DNA of 64,000 bases, taken from assembly GCA_949752745.1 (NCBI GenBank), contig OX457024.1:49046490-49110489 (forward strand). The letters are read 5' to 3'. The notes under the pieces were generated by a model. The model did no database searches. It saw only the letters and a program-made list of their open reading frames with translations, and had not been told where the DNA came from. Of the stretch, positions 38,101-53,033 are shown piece after piece; within the stretch, counting starts at the first letter, position 1, and every line of letters begins with the position of its first letter. Source of the stretch: Protula sp. h YS-2021. Taxonomy: Eukaryota > Annelida > Polychaeta > Sabellida > Serpulidae. Made by a program: the position numbers and the translations under genes.

Positions 38101-41100
38101 GTAATTGGGCCAGGTTCATCCAAGGAAAATGAACCAACTGGACTTAGAGAATTTCAGCTCTTGATTGACTTTTGTGTGAGCTTGTTAACACGATTACTTA
38201 AAAACTGCTGCGAAATTTCAGCTCTTGATTGCCTATTGATGGCCGTGTTTAACTGATGTGGGGGGGGGGGGGGATTGGGCTGTGGGAAATAGGTGGGCTA
38301 TGCACACTGCTCTAGTTTGTAATTGTTCACACATTTTGTTTCATTGCAATAGTGTCAACAATGAGGGGTAAGCGGAAATGGAGACGGGGGGTCGAAAAAA
38401 AAGGTTTTGCTTGTGACTACACAAAGGCAACTCCAGGCTATTAAAAACTGTAGTACATCTTTGCTGGTGTGCAGTGGCCACCCTAGTTGTAATTTTAGCT
38501 AAATGTAGAAAACGTATTTTTCCTCCAGAACAAAAGTATTTTACGCTATGAATGACATATAAAAACCTATTTTTTATCGGGTAAAATCTATCACAAGCCA
38601 CTATTCTAGAAAAAAACCTAAACCTATATTTTAGTTGGCCAACAACCTGTATTTTTCACTAGCCATAAAAACCTGTATTTTGGCAAGCCATCGGTGGGAT
38701 GCCTGTATCATACAACTATAGTATCAAAGCCATGCCATGTCTCAACTTTCATTTACAAGCCCTTGTGGCCCGCTGCAATAAGAATCTAGTCCGGGTGGGA
38801 CATACTCCCGAAGATAGCTTGTTTCTTTCATGCTTAGTGCTTTATCTTCCTGAAAATCGGTTCCGCACAGTGTCCCTGGATATTCTTATTAGAAGTGGCG
38901 TGAATGCTCAAGTTTTACGCTATGATGGTATAGCTGTTTTAATCATGTTGGTTTGACCTAGTATAACAAATTTATTTTAGTTAATTTGGACTCGAAGTAT
39001 GTGAAGAGTAGTCGTGTAAGAACCGGGCGGAGCATACGTGGAATAAGCTTGCCACCTCACTGTTCACGCGGGGAGAGACGCGCTGTTGAGAAAATAGGTA
39101 TGTCATGTCCTCTACTACAATTATACAGGAGGAAGGGGGAGGGGGGGGGGGGGGGCACTCGTGTGCTAATTTGTTACCATACATGTCTATGCATGTAAAC
39201 ACTGAGTGTTAAGTTTGTAAAAGTACCCTTTTTTAGACCAGCTGACTTCGTCGGTCTGTCTTATCACATCAGTAGAGGAGTTATCCGTCGTCTGTATGTA
39301 GGTATGTACGTATGTAAACTGTTACTTAAAATGCTTCTTTTTCCTCGGTTTTAATGGAATTCCTTTCAAATTTTGTATGAATGTTTTCTAGTTAGGCCTG
39401 TCTTTAAAAAGTACTTTCAAAATGCTTCTTCTGCAATTTCTGATCGGATGGTCTTCAAATTTTGTATAAATGTTTACCAGGGAAGCCTCTCTCGAAAAAT
39501 TACTCTTTTTGGCGAGCCACCAAAAATTAGCTAAATTGGAGCATTTTTAACCCAGCCAACTTTGTCGGACTGGGTTAGTCGTATCACTATAGGGGGCTTG
39601 AATGTATGTGCCTATGTTAAACTTTTTCTTTAAAATGCTACTCCTTCTACAGTTTTGCTCCAGTCGTTTTGATATCATGCAGGAATGTTCCCTGGGTGGT
39701 CCCCAACCTGGCTATTGCTTTTTTTGACGATTGACGAAAAACTGACAAAATGACGGCACTTTTTGTGCCCGTTTTTACCCATTTTCAAAATGCTACTCCT
39801 CCTACAGTTTTACTCCAATCGTTTAGATGTTACGCAGGGATGTTCCCCAGGGTTGCGCCTACCAGGCTATTATTATTATTATTATTTATTTATTTTTTTT
39901 TATTTGCGGTTCACCAAAAACTGCCGATATGGCGGAACTTTGAAGTTTGACAAAAACTGGATAAATGGTAGTAAATAACTTAATTGTCAAACCATTCATT
40001 TGACAATTCTCAGTCTTTTTGCAAATAGTTATAAATTTTTAATCGAAAGTTTCTTAGGTGCTGCTCCACCTGGACTTTGCTTTTTTTCGCAAATGACAAA
40101 AAAATGCCGAAATGGTGGAATTTTAAAAATTTTGTAAAATTGTGTAAATGTCGGTAAATACGTGAATCGTCAAAACCCAACCTCTCCAACATTCCCTTTT
40201 CGGGTAGCTTCCACCCGGGAAATCTCGTTTTTGTGTAATAAAATTATGAAAAAGTTACGTTCAGAAACAATCTTCTTCATTTTTTGGGCTAACAGTATTC
40301 GTTTCAGAGTTTTTCTCTCTTTTCTTGTCCGGTAACTCGGCTGGGTCATATCCTTGGACATGCTTGTTAATTTACTGGTAGCCAATTTTCAAAATGCTTC
40401 TTCTCCCATTGGTTTTTTGGCGATCCACCAAACATTTGCCAAAAAGGGGACATTTATAAAATGTTTTGCTAGCCAGTTTTCCGAAGGTTGTTTCTTCCAC
40501 AATTTTAAATGCATTACCTTCAGATTTTCTGCAACTGTTCACCAGTCTGTCCTATCTTGAAATTTACTTTTTTTTTTTTTTGGCGATGCACCAAAAAAAA
40601 AAAGTTGGTTGAATGGTGTGGGGGGGGGGGGGGGGGGAGCATTTATAAGTTTTTGGTAGCCAGTTTTCAAATTGCTTCTCCCACAATTTTGATCAGATAT
40701 CCTTCAGATTTTGTACGAATGTTTACTGCGTAGTCCACTATTGAAATTTTTTGGCGATCCACCAAAAATTGACCAAAAAGGGGGAATTTTGTAATTTTTG
40801 TTAGGCAAGTTTTTTTTTCTCCACAAGTTTGACCGGATTGCCTTCAGATTTTGTATGAAATATTCGGGGTTATAATTTGTTGGTTGCCAGTTTTCAAAAT
40901 GCTTTCTATCCTCCAGTTGGGATCGGATTGCCTTCAACTGAAATAAGGCACAACTTCCCCTTCTAGCACAGTGTTTAGTTATCACTGAACCATAAGAGTG
41001 CCGTCAATGATTAGGAGCCGTGATTTCCACCCGAACTTTATTTTCAATAGCGCACAGCAATATTGTTTTTAAAGCAATAGTCCCCGTCAGTCAGGTCACA

Positions 41101-44100
41101 GAGCCTCAAATTACAGAGACCAGAATTAACTCAGACTTCACACATTGATACCGCCAGACAGAAAGGTGTAGCCAGGCACTGAAGCGTGACCTCAGCTTAA
41201 TAAATTGGCTGCTTATTTGGAATTATAACTTAACAAATTGAAAAAATAAAAATACATTTCTTTGTTGCGTTTTCAAAGTCTCTAAGTATATATGGTTTCT
41301 TAGTTGTTTCGGAATTCTTATTTTAAATAATACGGTGTTTATTATAAAAATTTACAATTTTTTATCGAGATCTGGGAGTTTTGCCCAAATAAGTTCTCAG
41401 AAACTATGAGACCCAGTCTTTTGAAACTGTGCACACTGGTTATCTATATATATTGGAGATGTGTAACATCATGTTATGTTTGAAATTGACGTAAGATTGA
41501 CGGGTTTGAACTTTGTAAAAAATAGAAAATAAATGAACACACTCTGCATCGAGGCTTGGATTTTTCAGACAAGTTTTAAGACGCCATAAGGTGCGGCCTT
41601 TTCAAACTTTACACGGTGAAAATAAATATGTTGCAGATGTGCAGCCTCGTACTACTTTTGAAATCGGGCAAAATTGACTCATCGACACTCTGTCAAAAAT
41701 TGATTGAAAAAAAAAAATTTGCATTGTGTTAGTCCAGACAAGTTCTCACACACTATAAGGTCCATCTTTTTGAAACTGACACAGTGAAACTATATATTTG
41801 CTGCAGATGTGCAATCTTGTGTTATTTTGTGAAACTGGCCAAAAATGGACGCAGTGGCACTCTGTCGAGAACTGATAAAATTTTAGGCATTTTGTATCAT
41901 CCTTGGAGTTGTGTCCATTTATGTTCTCAGAAACTACTGGTCCCAGCCTTTTGAAAACTGAAAAGAGTGAAGATATATCATGCAGGTGTGCAACTTTTTA
42001 TTCTTAAAATCGGGGGAAAAACGGGCACATCGGTGTGTATATAGTAGGAGACGATTAAACGGAATTTCTTTGTAGCTCTTCTTTTAGTGTTTCGCCATTC
42101 TTCATTTTTTTCTCGCGTGTTCCTTTAGTAAGTGCACCAATAACAACCTTCATAGTTGCTGAGCGGAAAATTAAACACCAAAAAAAAAAAAAAACAAAAA
42201 AAAAAAAAACAAACAAACAAACTTTTCAAGCCTTACTTAGTGAAAATACATTTATTGCATACGATAAACCTATTAGCTTTGAAATCGGTCAACAATTGAC
42301 GGAACTGTTTTTTTTTTTTTTTTAATGTAAAAAATTGCACGTTTCGCCGACATTCTGAGGAATCTTATTCAGATATGATGTCGTAGGCATGAACACAAGC
42401 CAGATTTTGTAGCCTAGAACGAAATTGATGCTTAGGATAAATTAAATAGTTAATAATAAGAAGTAAAATTTCCACCAGCTGTCCGCCATGTTTTGGAGAA
42501 AAAAAAAAACAAAAATGGAATGCCAGTTATATATTGTTGCTCTGTTGCACTGTCAATTGACACTCCGCGCGAACCGCGTTTGGCCTCTAACTGTTGAAAA
42601 GGGAAAAGGCAGGCTTTTCCTTTGCACTTCTTCACTCACTTCTTCTGTTCTGTAACTAGGTTTATGAAATCATCATGAATAGAATGTTAAAAAAATATTC
42701 GGGAGTCATGAAGAACACGTATTTTCCCGTACTGCATGTCAGTTGTTTTATTCTAAACTGTCTTTTATTTCACAAAGTGTATCGGTGGCTGTAGGTGTAA
42801 GCTTAAAGTGTGTATTCGAATTGTGCCTTCGCACCGCCTGACTCTGATGTGTGCTACAATCTAAAACGCTATTGTTTCCAGGCACTGATGCTCTTGCAAC
42901 GCTCGATGGCGAGTTTAAGGGCAAATATTACCCTCTGAGTGGCATGACAGAAAAAGAACAAGAACAGCTAATTGCGGATCATTTCCTGTTTGACAAACCT
43001 GTGTCACCTCTGCTGACATGTGCAGGTAAGTCACATGACGTGGTCTGCCAAAATGTCGACGGGTAAGACGCCAACGGCTAAACGTCGATAAATGTAAAAG
43101 CAGATAAAACGTGGAAACGTAGACTGACTATTGCTGGCTAATATGAAGTAGACATCTCTGTTAATAAAGTTAATGCAACCTAAACAGTTCCACAGTTAAT
43201 AAACGTGGTCGCCAAACAGGTGGTAGAAGCAGTGGCAAGTAAGAAGCAATGTGATTGGTTGGAAACATTCACGCGGTAAAAAGTGCAACTAAAAATATGA
43301 ATATATGACTTGGAAGAATAGATGGCTTAAAGCCCATTTAAAGCGCATATTTTTGAAATCGAATTAAAATTGACGGATCGGCACTTATAAAAATTTACAC
43401 ATTTTGCATACAGACTTCGAGCCCAGCCTTTTGAAACGTCACGCATTAAAACACATTCCGTAAATTTTGGTAGATTAACCACGATTAATCTACCAAATTT
43501 GCAAACCAGAGCCCCTCCTACGGTTAATCAGCGAAGCGGTCAATGTAGTGAAATAAAAACAAATGTCCCACACCCGGGAACTTTTTTTTCATAATCTCTG
43601 TCACATTTAATACGGACAACGAGGTTTACTCATATTACCCTTGTCAACATTTGATTTAAACGTGTGAACATTTAATGTAATTAAATGAACATTTAATGTA
43701 ATTAAATCTCCTAGACAGTAGGAGTGAGGGCAAATGATTACCACGTTTGTTGCCAGAGGTTGAATGATTAATCAATGTTATTTTTTTTTTTTTTATTTAA
43801 ATGAGTTTAATTTACCGAGTTTAATTTAGGTTAATGTAGTGAAGTTGAAACAAAAATTGATTTCTCCGGGGGATGCGATCAGTCTAGTGAGCGGTTAATC
43901 TACCGGAATTTACGGCATAAAGCAGGTTTATTATTTTGTATTGTTTTTTAAATGGGCCGAAAACTGAGGGATAAACACATCGTCAAATAAATAAAAATTG
44001 TCAAATTTTGCTTCGGAACAAGTTTTGTCCGAACAAGTTCTCGGAAAGGATAAGAACCAACGCCTTCTTATTATGTTATGTCTCCCCAACCAAGACATAT

Positions 44101-47100
44101 AGCTGGGTTTGTACGTTCAGTGTATGTGTACTCGTATGGTTTGCCCAATCGGCGAATAGAGGACAAAAACTTGACATTTGCACAAGATCTTTTGAGGAAA
44201 TTTCCTTCAACTGAGGACAGATATCCATGTCCTCTGTTGAAGAGCGCTAAAATTAGTGTATCGTGTTGACGTAGAATCCTAATTCCGAATATACAATGTC
44301 CCAACTTAGTCCGATAACTATGGTATACCAGAAACGCTGTGTGACTATTGTACACTCTAAAAAGTGTGAATTATAAGAGGTGCAAGAATTGTTTTGACTA
44401 TATATAAATAATGAAGTTTCCACTTGTACTCGCGTCGTGGCTCCCAGCCATGTTTGGACCCTATATTTCAACGGCATTTTCTCACAATTTTTTGGGCAAT
44501 TTGGTCATTCAAAGCAATTAACTTTAATTACATTTAACTAGGTTATAACTAATATTTTCATGTTTTTCACTTCTAAATCCAGATTTTATGTAATAGTTGA
44601 TTCAGTTGAGTAAACCTGAGGAAGCACTTGCAATTTTGCTCGATCATTTGCGGTGTTTTTGTTTGGATTTTCTTTCTCGCTTTAAAGCTTTATTTTCTCA
44701 AGACAAAGCAGGTCTTTACCATATATGGTAAAAAAATAAATAAATAAAGAAAATTATTGCTCTTCTTTTTATTTTGACTTTTATATGAGCAAATATTAAA
44801 GTAAAATGTGCGATTTCTCGGCTTATACTTTGTTTTGTGTATGTAGCTTCTTTGCAGATTTTCAGCATCTTAAAAATTTGCTTTTTATTAGTTTCTTTTG
44901 TCAGAATTGTATGACGATAAATAACTTTAAAAATCATATTATTATTTTAACAGTGACAACCATATATCGTTCAATTTTCCCGACATTTCATTGTGTATTC
45001 CCGCCTTCCCACCCCATTCCAGAGAAAATAATGCTCAGTCTGTCAAGAAGGAACACGCAAAGAAGGGGCAACTGATTTTAATAGAATGCCTCTTGGATGT
45101 TAAGCGCACTGAAGCTTCTTTTGTTAAATAAATATGAAATATATTTGAAATGAAATATAACAGGCAGTGATGAAAACAAGCGATCTTTTTTGGAAAAAAA
45201 ACACACCGGCCTAAATACACGTCATGTAACTTCGTATATGAGGTATAAAGCTAGAAATATATCTGATACATTAATGTTTGCTTTTTGGTTATTTGTAGTT
45301 GTTATTAGTTCCCGCCGCCGCTGACTATGGTATACCGCTCATTGTCCGTCCGTCCGTCTGTCCCCCACCAGTGCCCCCACTTTTGTACGCGCGGTTACTC
45401 ACCCACGTTTCACCACAGGCTTTTGATTTTTTTGTTGGAAGTGACAACATATGTTGCAGTTGTGCGACCTGGGGTTATTTTTGAATTTGACCAAAATTTG
45501 ACGAAACTGTGAAACTTCAAACTTGACCAAATTTTTTTGTCTATTGGGGCACTATGCCCCCACTTTTGTACGCGCCATTTCTCAGTCACCTTTAACCGTA
45601 GGCTTTTGATTTTTTTGTGGAAAGTAACAACATATGTTGCAGTTGTGTGACCTGAGGTTATTTTTGAATTTGACCAAAAATTGACGAAACTGTGAAACTT
45701 CAAACTTTACCAAATTTTTTGTTTGTGGAGGGTACTGTGGGGGCACTTTGTACGCGCAATTTCTCAATTATTCTGCAGGGCAGCGTTTTGAGTTTTTATG
45801 GAGCGAAGGAATATATATTGCACTTGTGCGACTTGGGATTGTTTTTGGACTTCACCAAAAATTGACAAACTATAAAACCTCCAACATAACCAAAATTTTT
45901 GTTTGTGGAAGCACGATGCTTCCACTTTTGTTTGCTGACCAAAATTCGGTCCACCACCCTCTTGCTTTTTTACGTTCGATTTTTCAGTAAGCTTTTGACC
46001 GAAGGAGTGTACATTCAGATGTCTTTCGGTGGGGGACTATGATCAGTTTCACTGATATACTTGTTTTATTCTTTCAAAAGTAGGAGTCTAATGAACTATC
46101 GTTGGTTTTGACATTCGTTGTATACAGCAATTGATTGGGCTTTTCGGTTTTCGGTTCGAACCGAACCGAAGTCTTTTCTCGGTTCTCGGTTTTCGGTACG
46201 AACCGTCACACCTCTATCTACTCCCACAATCTGGATCGCATTCCTTTCAAATTTTGTACGGATGTTTACTGGGTACGCCTGTCTTGAAATTTTTTGGCGA
46301 TCCACCAAAAATTGTTCAAATGCTTGTTTAAGATTTGTGCGGGATTCATGAAGTGAGTGCCCACTTTAGATATGGGTGAATAACACATAATTTTTTTGGG
46401 TGGTGCTATGGGTGTACTATGGTTGCACTATGATAAAAATTGCAAATTTTCGGAATCTTTGTATGGTTATTTCCGTGTATAATTTTGTTCTTTGAATTTT
46501 TGACAATTATGATTGTGTTTGCATAAATTAATCTTTTATTTCAATAAAAATAAACATAGAAAATGGGTTTTGGAGAATTATGATTGTGGTCTGGAAAATA
46601 TTGTTTTGTTTACAAAAACAAGGAACTAATTGGTGTCGATTGAAGGTGTGTCAAATAAGCCTGTTGCTTATGTTTTTATGTGCACTGGCCGCTCCAGTTA
46701 TTTTTTAAATGGGGGAAAAATTTATGGATAGGCATTGGATAAAAGTACGCATTTTGCATTTAGATTTAGAGTTCTGCCCAGATAAGCTGTAAGAAACTGT
46801 GAGGCCCACCCCTTTGTATCTTTACGATATATGCGACCCAGGTTTGCAACGTCACATTGTTTTTGAAATCGGCATAACACTGACGCATCGACACTATGTT
46901 AAAAACAAAGTGACGTATTTTTGTCCCGGTAAGTTCTAAGTACTTATTTAGATGCGTCTAAACCCGTTGGAGCTAGAGGCATATTTTAGTATACTGGCCT
47001 TACCATTCTGCATTCAATAATTTGTACAAATGTAGGCGGAGGGAAACATGTCTTGCTGAAGTTGTACATCCGTTAATATACAGGTTTCCGATATTGTGGA

Positions 47101-50100
47101 GTTGAGTTAGTTATTCAGAAGCCTTTGAACACAAACTGCTCTAATATCTTATGCGATTAATTTACTAGTGTCTTCGAAATAAAACCACCTTGCTTTTCAA
47201 ATTATCTGATCGGTCACAAAAAATCATGGTTTTCACACCTTTGCATCTTAGCCAGCTGTGGAACACGAACCAGAATTCACCACCAAAAAACTGTCCGCCA
47301 TATTTCGGAAAAAATTGCAATGCCAGTTCAGGTCTTCTTGTTCTGACGGCAGCTGGGAACCGTCACGTGACGGTTTTGTTAAATCTTTCTGCAAGGTATG
47401 GCAAGAGACTGGCCGGATGCTCGCGGAATATGGCACAATGAGAAGAAGAACTTTTTGGTGTGGGTTAACGAAGAAGATCACTTTCGTGTTATCTCGATGC
47501 AGTCTGATGGTAATATGAAACAAGTCTTCAGACGGTTTGCGGAGGGCTTAAACAAGGTGAGTAAACAGAAAATCGAATTCTGAATCTGAATACACTTAAG
47601 GCAAGGAAAGACATGTCCTGGTCGACGCGGATTATGTGTCGTCTTTGTTAAAACACCTTTCTGCGCCGCATGTGCCGTTTTTCTTTCAGATGACTTGAAA
47701 AAAAACACGTTTAATATATAACAATTATTAAGGCCTTCCAGTGGAATCTATTAAACCTATTAAAACCTATTTTTTTTTAACTGCTAATTAATTTTTTTGT
47801 TGCCTATTTATTTTTCTGAATATTTTCTATTTCTTACACAAAATATTGCCAAAAAAAAACTTCGTTTGGCAGGTCTTATCACATGAATAGAGGTGTATCT
47901 GCCGTCTGTATGTACGTGTATACGTCTGAACGTATGTAAACTTTTACTTAAAATGCTTCTTCTCCTTCAGTTTTGATCGGATCCTTTTCAAATTTTGTAC
48001 GGATGTTCTCTAGGATGTTCTAAAAAATTGCTTTTTTAGCGATCCGAATTTGACCGAATAGGGGGAGGGGGGCGTTTAAAACTTTTCAGTTCCCAGTTTT
48101 CAAAATGTTTCTTCTCCCACAATTTTGATCGAATTTCTTTCAAATTTTGTACAGTTGCCCCCCAGGTAGCAGGGTTCATAGCGATCCTTGAATTCCTGGA
48201 AAATCCTTGAATTCGGCAAAATCCTTCAAGGATCCTGGAAAATCCTGGAATCTAACAAAAAATCCTTGAAAATCCTGGAATTCGGAATTCGTAATTATTT
48301 TTTTCTAATTTATGAAATATTACAATTTTTCTGTGTGTATGATTTAAAAATATAATGTGCAAATAAATAATCGGATTTATTGGTTTAGAAGTACAAATAA
48401 ACGACATTCTTGAATTTAAAATGTTTTTAAGTTCTTGGAATAATCCTTGAAAATCCTGATATTTCATTTTAAAATATCCTTGAAAATACTGGAATTTCAC
48501 CTGCAAATATCCTTGAAATCCTTGAATTATACATCCAAATGCCCTTGAAAATCCTGGAATTTGACATCTGGTTTTCGCTATGAACCCTGGGTAGGCCTAT
48601 TTTGAAAAATTACTTTTTTTTTTGGCGATCCGCCAAAAATGAGCTAAATAGCGGGAGGGGGGGGGGGCGCATTTATACCTTTTCGGTAGGCAGTTTTCTG
48701 ATCGGATTACCTTCTAATTTTACATAAATGTTCACCAGGCCTTCTTCTCTTGAAAAGCTAGTTTTTGGCGATCTAAAAGAAAATTAGCTAAATGGGGGTA
48801 TTAAAAAAAAATTCGTAACAAATTTTCCAAAAGTTTTTTTTTTAGCCAAGCTTACGTTACACGTAAGCTGGGGTATTCCTATCGGTCTGCGGATGGCGTC
48901 CGTTAGTTAGTTGGTTAGTTAGTTAGTTCGCTGTAAACTTTGTTTCAGAATGCATCTCCTCCTACAATTTTGATCCGATGTCATTTATTTTTGGTGTGAG
49001 GCATCCCTAAGGGGTCGTGCATACGGCTTGTGCTTTTCTAGTCGATCGCGTGATTTTTGAAGTTTTGGGAAATTGTATCTCCTCCTACATTTTTGACCCG
49101 ATGCCATTTATTTTTGGTATGAGGCACCCCTAAAGGGTCATGCATACGGCTTGTGCTTTTTTAGTCGATCGGACAATTTTTGTATTTTTGGGGATTTTTT
49201 TAAGCAAAATTTTTTAAAAAAATGCATCTACTCCTACAATTTTGATTCGATGTCATTTATTTTTGCTGTGACGCATTCCTAAGCGGTCGTGCATACGGCT
49301 TGTGCTTTTTTAGTCGATCGGGTGATTTTTGAATTTTTGGGGATTTTTTTAAGAAATTTTAAAATGTATCTCCTCTTACATTTTTGACCCGATGTGATTT
49401 ATTTTTGTTATGAGGCACCCCTTAAGAGTCGTGCATACGGCTTGTGCTTTTTTAGTTTGTATTTTTGGGAAATTTTTTAAGCAAAAATTTCGAAAATAAT
49501 TCAAAATGCATCCACCCCTACAATTTTGATTCGATGTCATTTATTTTTGGTGTGAATGCATACGGCTTGTGCTTTTTAGTCGATCGGGCAATTTTTGTAT
49601 GTTTAGGGAGTTTTTGAAGAAAAAAACTTCAAAATGCATTTCCCCCTACAGTTTTGAACCGATTTCTTTCTTTTTTTTTTTTTTTTGGTTTGGGGCATCT
49701 CTAAGGGGTGGAGCATACAACTTGCGCTTTTTAGTCGATCCGGCAATTTCTGTATTTTGTGGGAATTTTTGAAGAAAAACTTCAAAATGCATTTCCTCCT
49801 ACAGTTTTTATCCGATTTCATTTATTTTTCCTATGAGGCATCCTTAGGTAGGTCTCGCATATGGCTTGTGCTATTTGACTCGACTTGAGAATTTTTTTTT
49901 TTTTTTTTTGATGAAAATAACTCAAAATGCATTTTCTCCTGCAGTTTTGATCAAACATCATTTATTTTGGGGCTGAGGCATGCTTAGGGTGTCGTGATTA
50001 TGGCCTGTCTTTTTCAGTCGATCAGAGAATTGTTGAAGAAAAAAATTCAAAATGCATTTCCTCCTACAGTTTTTATCAGATTTCATTTATTTTCGATATG

Positions 50101-52999
50101 AGCCGTCTCTAGGGGGTCATGCATACGGCTTGTGCTTTTTGAGTGAATTGGAAAACTTTTGAATTTTTTTCGGAATTTTTGAGAAAAAAATTAAATGAAT
50201 CTCCTCCTACAGCGCATAAACGCAAGTTAAATGAACTTGCGCAGTAGTCAGATTTAACAACCGCACATCGACGCAAGTTAAATAAACATTCGCAGTAGTC
50301 CAAATTAAGTACTGCGCATCGGTGCAAGTTAAATAAACATGCGCATTGGTCCGAAATGTGAACCGCGCATCGACGGAAGATAAATAAAGATGCGAACTGG
50401 TCCAAAATAAGCACCGCGCATCAACGCAAGTTAAATAAACATGCGCACTGGTCCGAAAAAAAGAACTACGCTTCAGCGTAAGTTGAATAGACATGCGCAG
50501 TGGTCCGAAATGCGAACCGCGCATCGAGGCAAGTTAAATAAACATGCGCAGTGGTCCGAAATGCGAACCACGCATCAACGCAAGTTATTAAATAAATATG
50601 CGCACTGACCCGAAAAAAAAAACCGCGTATCGACGCAACCCAAAGAAACATGCTCCAACGCAAGTTAAATAAACATTTGCACTGGTCCAAAATAAGCACT
50701 GCGCATCAACGCAAGTTAAATAGACATGCGCACTGGTCCGAAATTCGAACCGTGCATTAACGCAAGTTAAATAAACATGCCTAATGGTCCGAAATTCGAA
50801 CTGCTCATCAACGCAAGTTGAATAAACATGCACACTGGTCCAAAATGCAAACCGCGCACCAACGTTAGTTAACTAAACATATGCACACGTCCAAAATAAG
50901 CACCGTGCATCAACGCAAGTTAAATAAACATGCGAAATGCGAACCCGCGCATCAAGGCAACCTAAGGAAACTTGGGCTGTCCAAAATAAGTAGCGGTCAT
51001 CAACGCAAGTAAAATAAACATGCGCATTGGTATGGAATAAGAACCGCACATCAACACAAGGTAAATAAACATGCGCACTGATCCGAAATAAGAACCGCAC
51101 ATCAACACAAGGTAAATAAACATGCGCACTGATCCGAAATAAGAACCGCCCATCAACACAATGTAAATAAACATGCGCATTGATCCGAAATAAGAACCGC
51201 CAATCAACACAATGTAAATAAACATGCGCATTGATCCGAAATAAGAAACGCACATCAACACAAGGTAAATAAACATGCGCACTGATCCGAAATAAGAACC
51301 GCACATCCACACAAGGTAAAAAAACATGGGCGCTCGTCCGAAATGCGAACCGCACATCAACGCAAGTTAAATAAACATGTGCACTGTTCGAAAATGAGAG
51401 CCGCGCATCTACGCAAAATTAAATAAACATGCGCACTTGTCTGAATAAGAACTGCGCATCAAGGCAAGTTACATAAATATGCGCACTGGTCCGAACTGCG
51501 AGCGTTGTTTGAAGGTATCTATGGCAGACTATCCAGTCTACCAGAGATACAAAAAATCTGTTTCCCATTTTTCTGGGAAAGAGATCTTTGTATGCATTTA
51601 TCGGTCTATGTTCTGGTCCGGTGCTAAATTAATTATTGAGCTAGCTCTTTGCCGTCTCATCTTTTGAAGCCCAATTTTTCAGGAAAATTCCCATGCTCAT
51701 GCACGCTAGAATTGGTCTTATTGCTTTTCGTAAGCTTGGACTTTGTCCTTGGACAAACTTGTTTTCTTCCAAAATTCAATCAGAATGCCTTCAAGTTCTA
51801 CATGGATATTCAATAGCCTGCCATCTCTTCCAAAGTTACTTTTCTGGCGATCCACAAAAATTTGGCTAAATGGGGGAAGGGCATTTTTCGATAGCCGACT
51901 TTCAAAGCCTTTCAAAATATTTCATGATCTTGATCAGATTGTCTTCAAATTTTTCATGAATGTTCATTAGGCGGTCCTCTTTTGAAAAGGTGCTTTTCTG
52001 GCGATCCGAAAAAAAAAAAAAAATGGCTAAATGGGGAAAATGTTTCTTCTCCCGCAATTTTGACAGGATTCCTTTATAAATTTGTACAGACTTTCTACAA
52101 GCGGGTTTAACAATATGAAGACCATTTTTGAGGACCATGCAAGCCTCTTGATACTTCATTCACTAGATCTCGGCTGGTCACAGTCTTGCTAGAATATCTG
52201 TATTGTTTAAATTAATATATTTGTTGTATATAAATTATAACTGTTAAAATAAAAAAATATATATATATACTAATATATATTTATACAATATGTGTGTATG
52301 TGTATGAATATTGATATTGACTTGATTAGATATTCTTTCCTTTGACATATTACGATATTTAATAATAGAATTAAAATTTTCACAATCTCTCCGCCGTATT
52401 TTGATAGAATCACAGTACGTGTTTTATTTCTCTGACACCACGTGGGCACCGTCACTTGACCGTCCTGTTCAAACTATTCATCCGGATGATGGCCAAACAA
52501 ATAATCCCCTTCTAAATATTTCATCATTTTCCAATTAATTAGTTTCCATAATTCTTTTGTGTCTAGATGATTATGGAAGGCAGTTTTACATTTTTGCACA
52601 CCATATTTAACAGGCATCGTTTTTTCCGCCTAAAGGTGGAATTCTCCCTTTTTGAGCCGAAATTTGCAGTCCTCTAGACTTTTACCACTTTTTAACCCAG
52701 CCGCCTTTGTCGGACTGGGTTAGTCGTATCACTATAGGGGGCTTGAATGTATGTGCGTATGTTAAGCTTTTTCTTTACAATGCTACTCCTCTTAGAGTTT
52801 TGCTCCAATCATTTTGATATTACGCAGGAATGTTCCCTGGGTGGTCCCCCACCTGTCTATTACTGTTTTTGACGATTGACGAAAAACTGACAAAATGGCG
52901 GCACTTTGACCCATTTCTAAAATGCTACCCCTCCTACAGTTTTACTCCAATCGTTTAGATGTTACGCAGGGATATTCCCCAAGGGTTCGCCTACCAGGC

Positions 53000-53033
<34 letters not shown>

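Noticed and set aside
48252..48506. 84-codon minus-strand frame
   Set aside because: It lies wholly within the 48170-48589 MITE and repeats with its internal units.
50873..51360. Long minus-strand open frames with a repeated HVYLPCVDV pattern, also at 50109-50833, 31321-31995 and 32031-32333
   Set aside because: They follow exactly the 51-bp tandem unit, shift frame where units have indels, and occur in two or three frames at once. Better explained by the repeat than by a protein.
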